Assembly (NCBI GenBank): GCA_004298435.1
Contig: SCSF01000009.1
Span: 1 to 32,074, forward strand
Source: Beijerinckiaceae bacterium
Lineage (GTDB): Bacteria > Pseudomonadota > Alphaproteobacteria > Rhizobiales > Beijerinckiaceae
Length of the DNA stretch: 32,074 bases
Direction of reading: 5' to 3'
Position numbers and translations under genes: made by a program. Position 1 is the first letter of the stretch, and each line of letters begins with the position of its first letter. The notes beneath the pieces were generated by a model. That model was not told the origin of the DNA. It did not search any database and worked only from the letters and a program-made list of their open reading frames with translations. Of the stretch, positions 30,821-32,074 are shown one piece after another.

Positions 30821-32074
30821 TTACTCCGCGGCGCTTTGCATTTCCGGCGCGGTTTGCGCGACCTGACGGCTCGCGAGTTTCGCAAAAATTCCCCGCCTGG
30901 CAACAAGCTCATCGAATGTGCCCGTCTCGACCATGCGGCCGTCATCGAGAACGACAATGCGATCCGCTGTGCGGATCGTCGAGAAACGATGCGCGATGAT
31001 GAAGGTCGTGCGGCCCTTTGTGGCCGAGACAAGCGCCTTCTGCAACTCTGCTTCCGTTTCGGAATCAAGCGCCGAAGTTGCTTCATCAAAGACCATGATC
31101 GGTGGATCTTTCAAAAGAGCGCGCGCGATGGAAAGTCTCTGGCGCTCGCCGCCTGAAAGTGAGCGGCCGCGTTCGCTGATCATCGTCGCAAGGCCCGCTG
31201 GCTGGCGCGCGACGAATTCCGCCGCCTGCGCGCGCTGCAAGGCAAGTGCGATATCCGCGTGTGTCGCATCGAGATTGCCGATACGCAGATTTTCCTCGAT
31301 GGACCGCGCCAGCAGCATAGGCTCCTGAAACACGACGCCGATGTTCCGCCGCAGGCCTGCAAGCGTCATGTCGCGAATGTCGACGCCGTCGATCAGAATG
31401 GCGCCGGCGTCGGGATCGAACACGCGATGCAGAAGATTGAGCGTCGTCGATTTTCCGGAGCCGGTTGCGCCGACAAAAGCGACAGTCTCGCCGGATGCGA
31501 TCTCAAAGCTCACATCGTCGATGGCCTTGATGTCCGGCTCATAACCAAACGAGACGTGATCGAAACGGATGTGGCCGAGGAGTTTGCCGGGATCGCGGGC
31601 CGTGGCGCGCTCGATGATATGCGAAGGCGTATCGAGGACACGAAAAAATTCGTGAAGCTTCGGCGCTTGCAGAAAGACGCCGTTGATGAAGCTGACGATC
31701 TCGTTCAACTGCCCGATGAGCAGCGTGGAGAAGGCGGTGAAGGTAACGATCTGGCCGATCGTGGCGAGCCCCCGGGCATGTAGCTCGACGCCGAGGAGAA
31801 AGATGGCGAGAAGAGTCAGCGTTGCAGCCGCCTTGGCGCCGATGACGGCGATCGCCCACCAGTTGAGCACGGGAAGTTGCGCGCCGAGCGCGGATCGCAT
31901 CAGGGCGGCGACGGACCGTATTTCGCTGTCGATGCGCGTGAAACTCTGCACCACCGGAATATTGCCGAAGACGTCGGAGGCACGCTCGGTGAGGTGGGTG
32001 TTGTAGCGCTCAACCTCGCTTTGCAAGCTGTTCGTTCGGCGCACCACAAATGTGGTGAGTATGCCGAAGACGAC
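30821..32074 (-). CDS. ndvA: Cyclic beta-1,2-glucan ABC exporter, C-terminal part
   Basis: About 417 residues of an ABC exporter with fused membrane and ATP-binding domains; the N-terminus lies past the window end. The visible part holds the later membrane helices (NTHLTERASDVFGNIPVVQS, LLAIFLLGVELHARG) and a full nucleotide-binding domain: GATGSGKST, Q-loop FQEPML, LSGGERQRLS, IMVFDEATSAL and AHRFST. The sequence fits NdvA/ChvA, which exports cyclic beta-1,2-glucan to the periplasm in rhizobia, agrobacteria and Brucella, where it matters for osmotic adaptation and host contact. All catalytic residues are present, in contrast with the degenerate ATPase at 23387. Confidence 0.88.
   Translation of the reverse strand, partial: VVFGILTTFVVRRTNSLQSEVERYNTHLTERASDVFGNIPVVQSFTRIDSEIRSVAALMRSALGAQLPVLNWWAIAVIGAKAAATLTLLAIFLLGVELHARGLATIGQIVTFTAFSTLLIGQLNEIVSFINGVFLQAPKLHEFFRVLDTPSHIIERATARDPGKLLGHIRFDHVSFGYEPDIKAIDDVSFEIASGETVAFVGATGSGKSTTLNLLHRVFDPDAGAILIDGVDIRDMTLAGLRRNIGVVFQEPMLLARSIEENLRIGNLDATHADIALALQRAQAAEFVARQPAGLATMISERGRSLSGGERQRLSIARALLKDPPIMVFDEATSALDSETEAELQKALVSATKGRTTFIIAHRFSTIRTADRIVVLDDGRMVETGTFDELVARRGIFAKLASRQVAQTAPEMQSAAE

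Overview
The window looks like chromosomal DNA of a GC-rich alphaproteobacterium of the order Hyphomicrobiales (Rhizobiales). The pointers are an NdvA-type cyclic beta-1,2-glucan exporter, the ornithine-lipid pair olsA/olsB, an EcfG-type GGAAC-N16-CGTT promoter, a DUF2778 cell-wall protein and many copies of a RIME-like palindromic intergenic repeat. Family level (Beijerinckiaceae or Methylocystaceae) is only a guess. No tRNA, rRNA, transposase or CRISPR was seen.

Layout. 1-2551: tail of lgt, a MidA/NDUFAF7-type methyltransferase and pgeF, tightly packed on the plus strand. 2552-4914: an exported His/Gly-rich protein with two tandem LTxxQ-type modules behind a stress-sigma promoter, then a DUF488 protein. 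4915-5185: dense palindromic repeats. 5186-7064: a divergent SDR/GlxA-type regulator pair with dyads between them. 7153-8099: an overlapping msrB-msrA operon. 8169-9330 (minus): crcB and a DUF190 protein behind a fluoride riboswitch with its own promoter. 9348-11996: nnrS, a Crp/Fnr regulator and a divergent four-helix membrane protein, with an FNR-family site between the divergent genes. 12023-16633: a LysR regulator divergent from cysJ-cysI. 16725-17435: a class I glutamine amidotransferase. 17528-21822: three glycosyltransferases. 21858-25458 (minus): a capsule-type export cluster. 25575-27709: olsA and olsB, divergent. 27756-29171: an ion antiporter of the CitMHS/NhaD type. 29202-30398: a DUF2778 L,D-transpeptidase-like protein. 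30821-32074: the C-terminal part of ndvA.

The most unusual part is the capsule-type export cluster. The nucleotide-binding subunit keeps the KpsT scaffold but has lost the Walker A lysine, the signature motif, the Walker B glutamate and the switch histidine. The permease is fused to an N-terminal TPR region and is cut by a single in-frame TGA, with the reading frame continuing on both sides. Together with a KpsE-like protein and three glycosyltransferases, this is either a surface-polysaccharide exporter in decay or a divergent one that uses a pseudo-ATPase.

Three other points stand out. The fluoride riboswitch has a clear competing hairpin and sits about 280 nt ahead of crcB. The repeat family starts with TAGAGC exactly at the stop codons of at least four genes, and other copies touch further stops or ribosome-binding sites. 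The His-rich LTxxQ protein has an almost ideal general-stress promoter.
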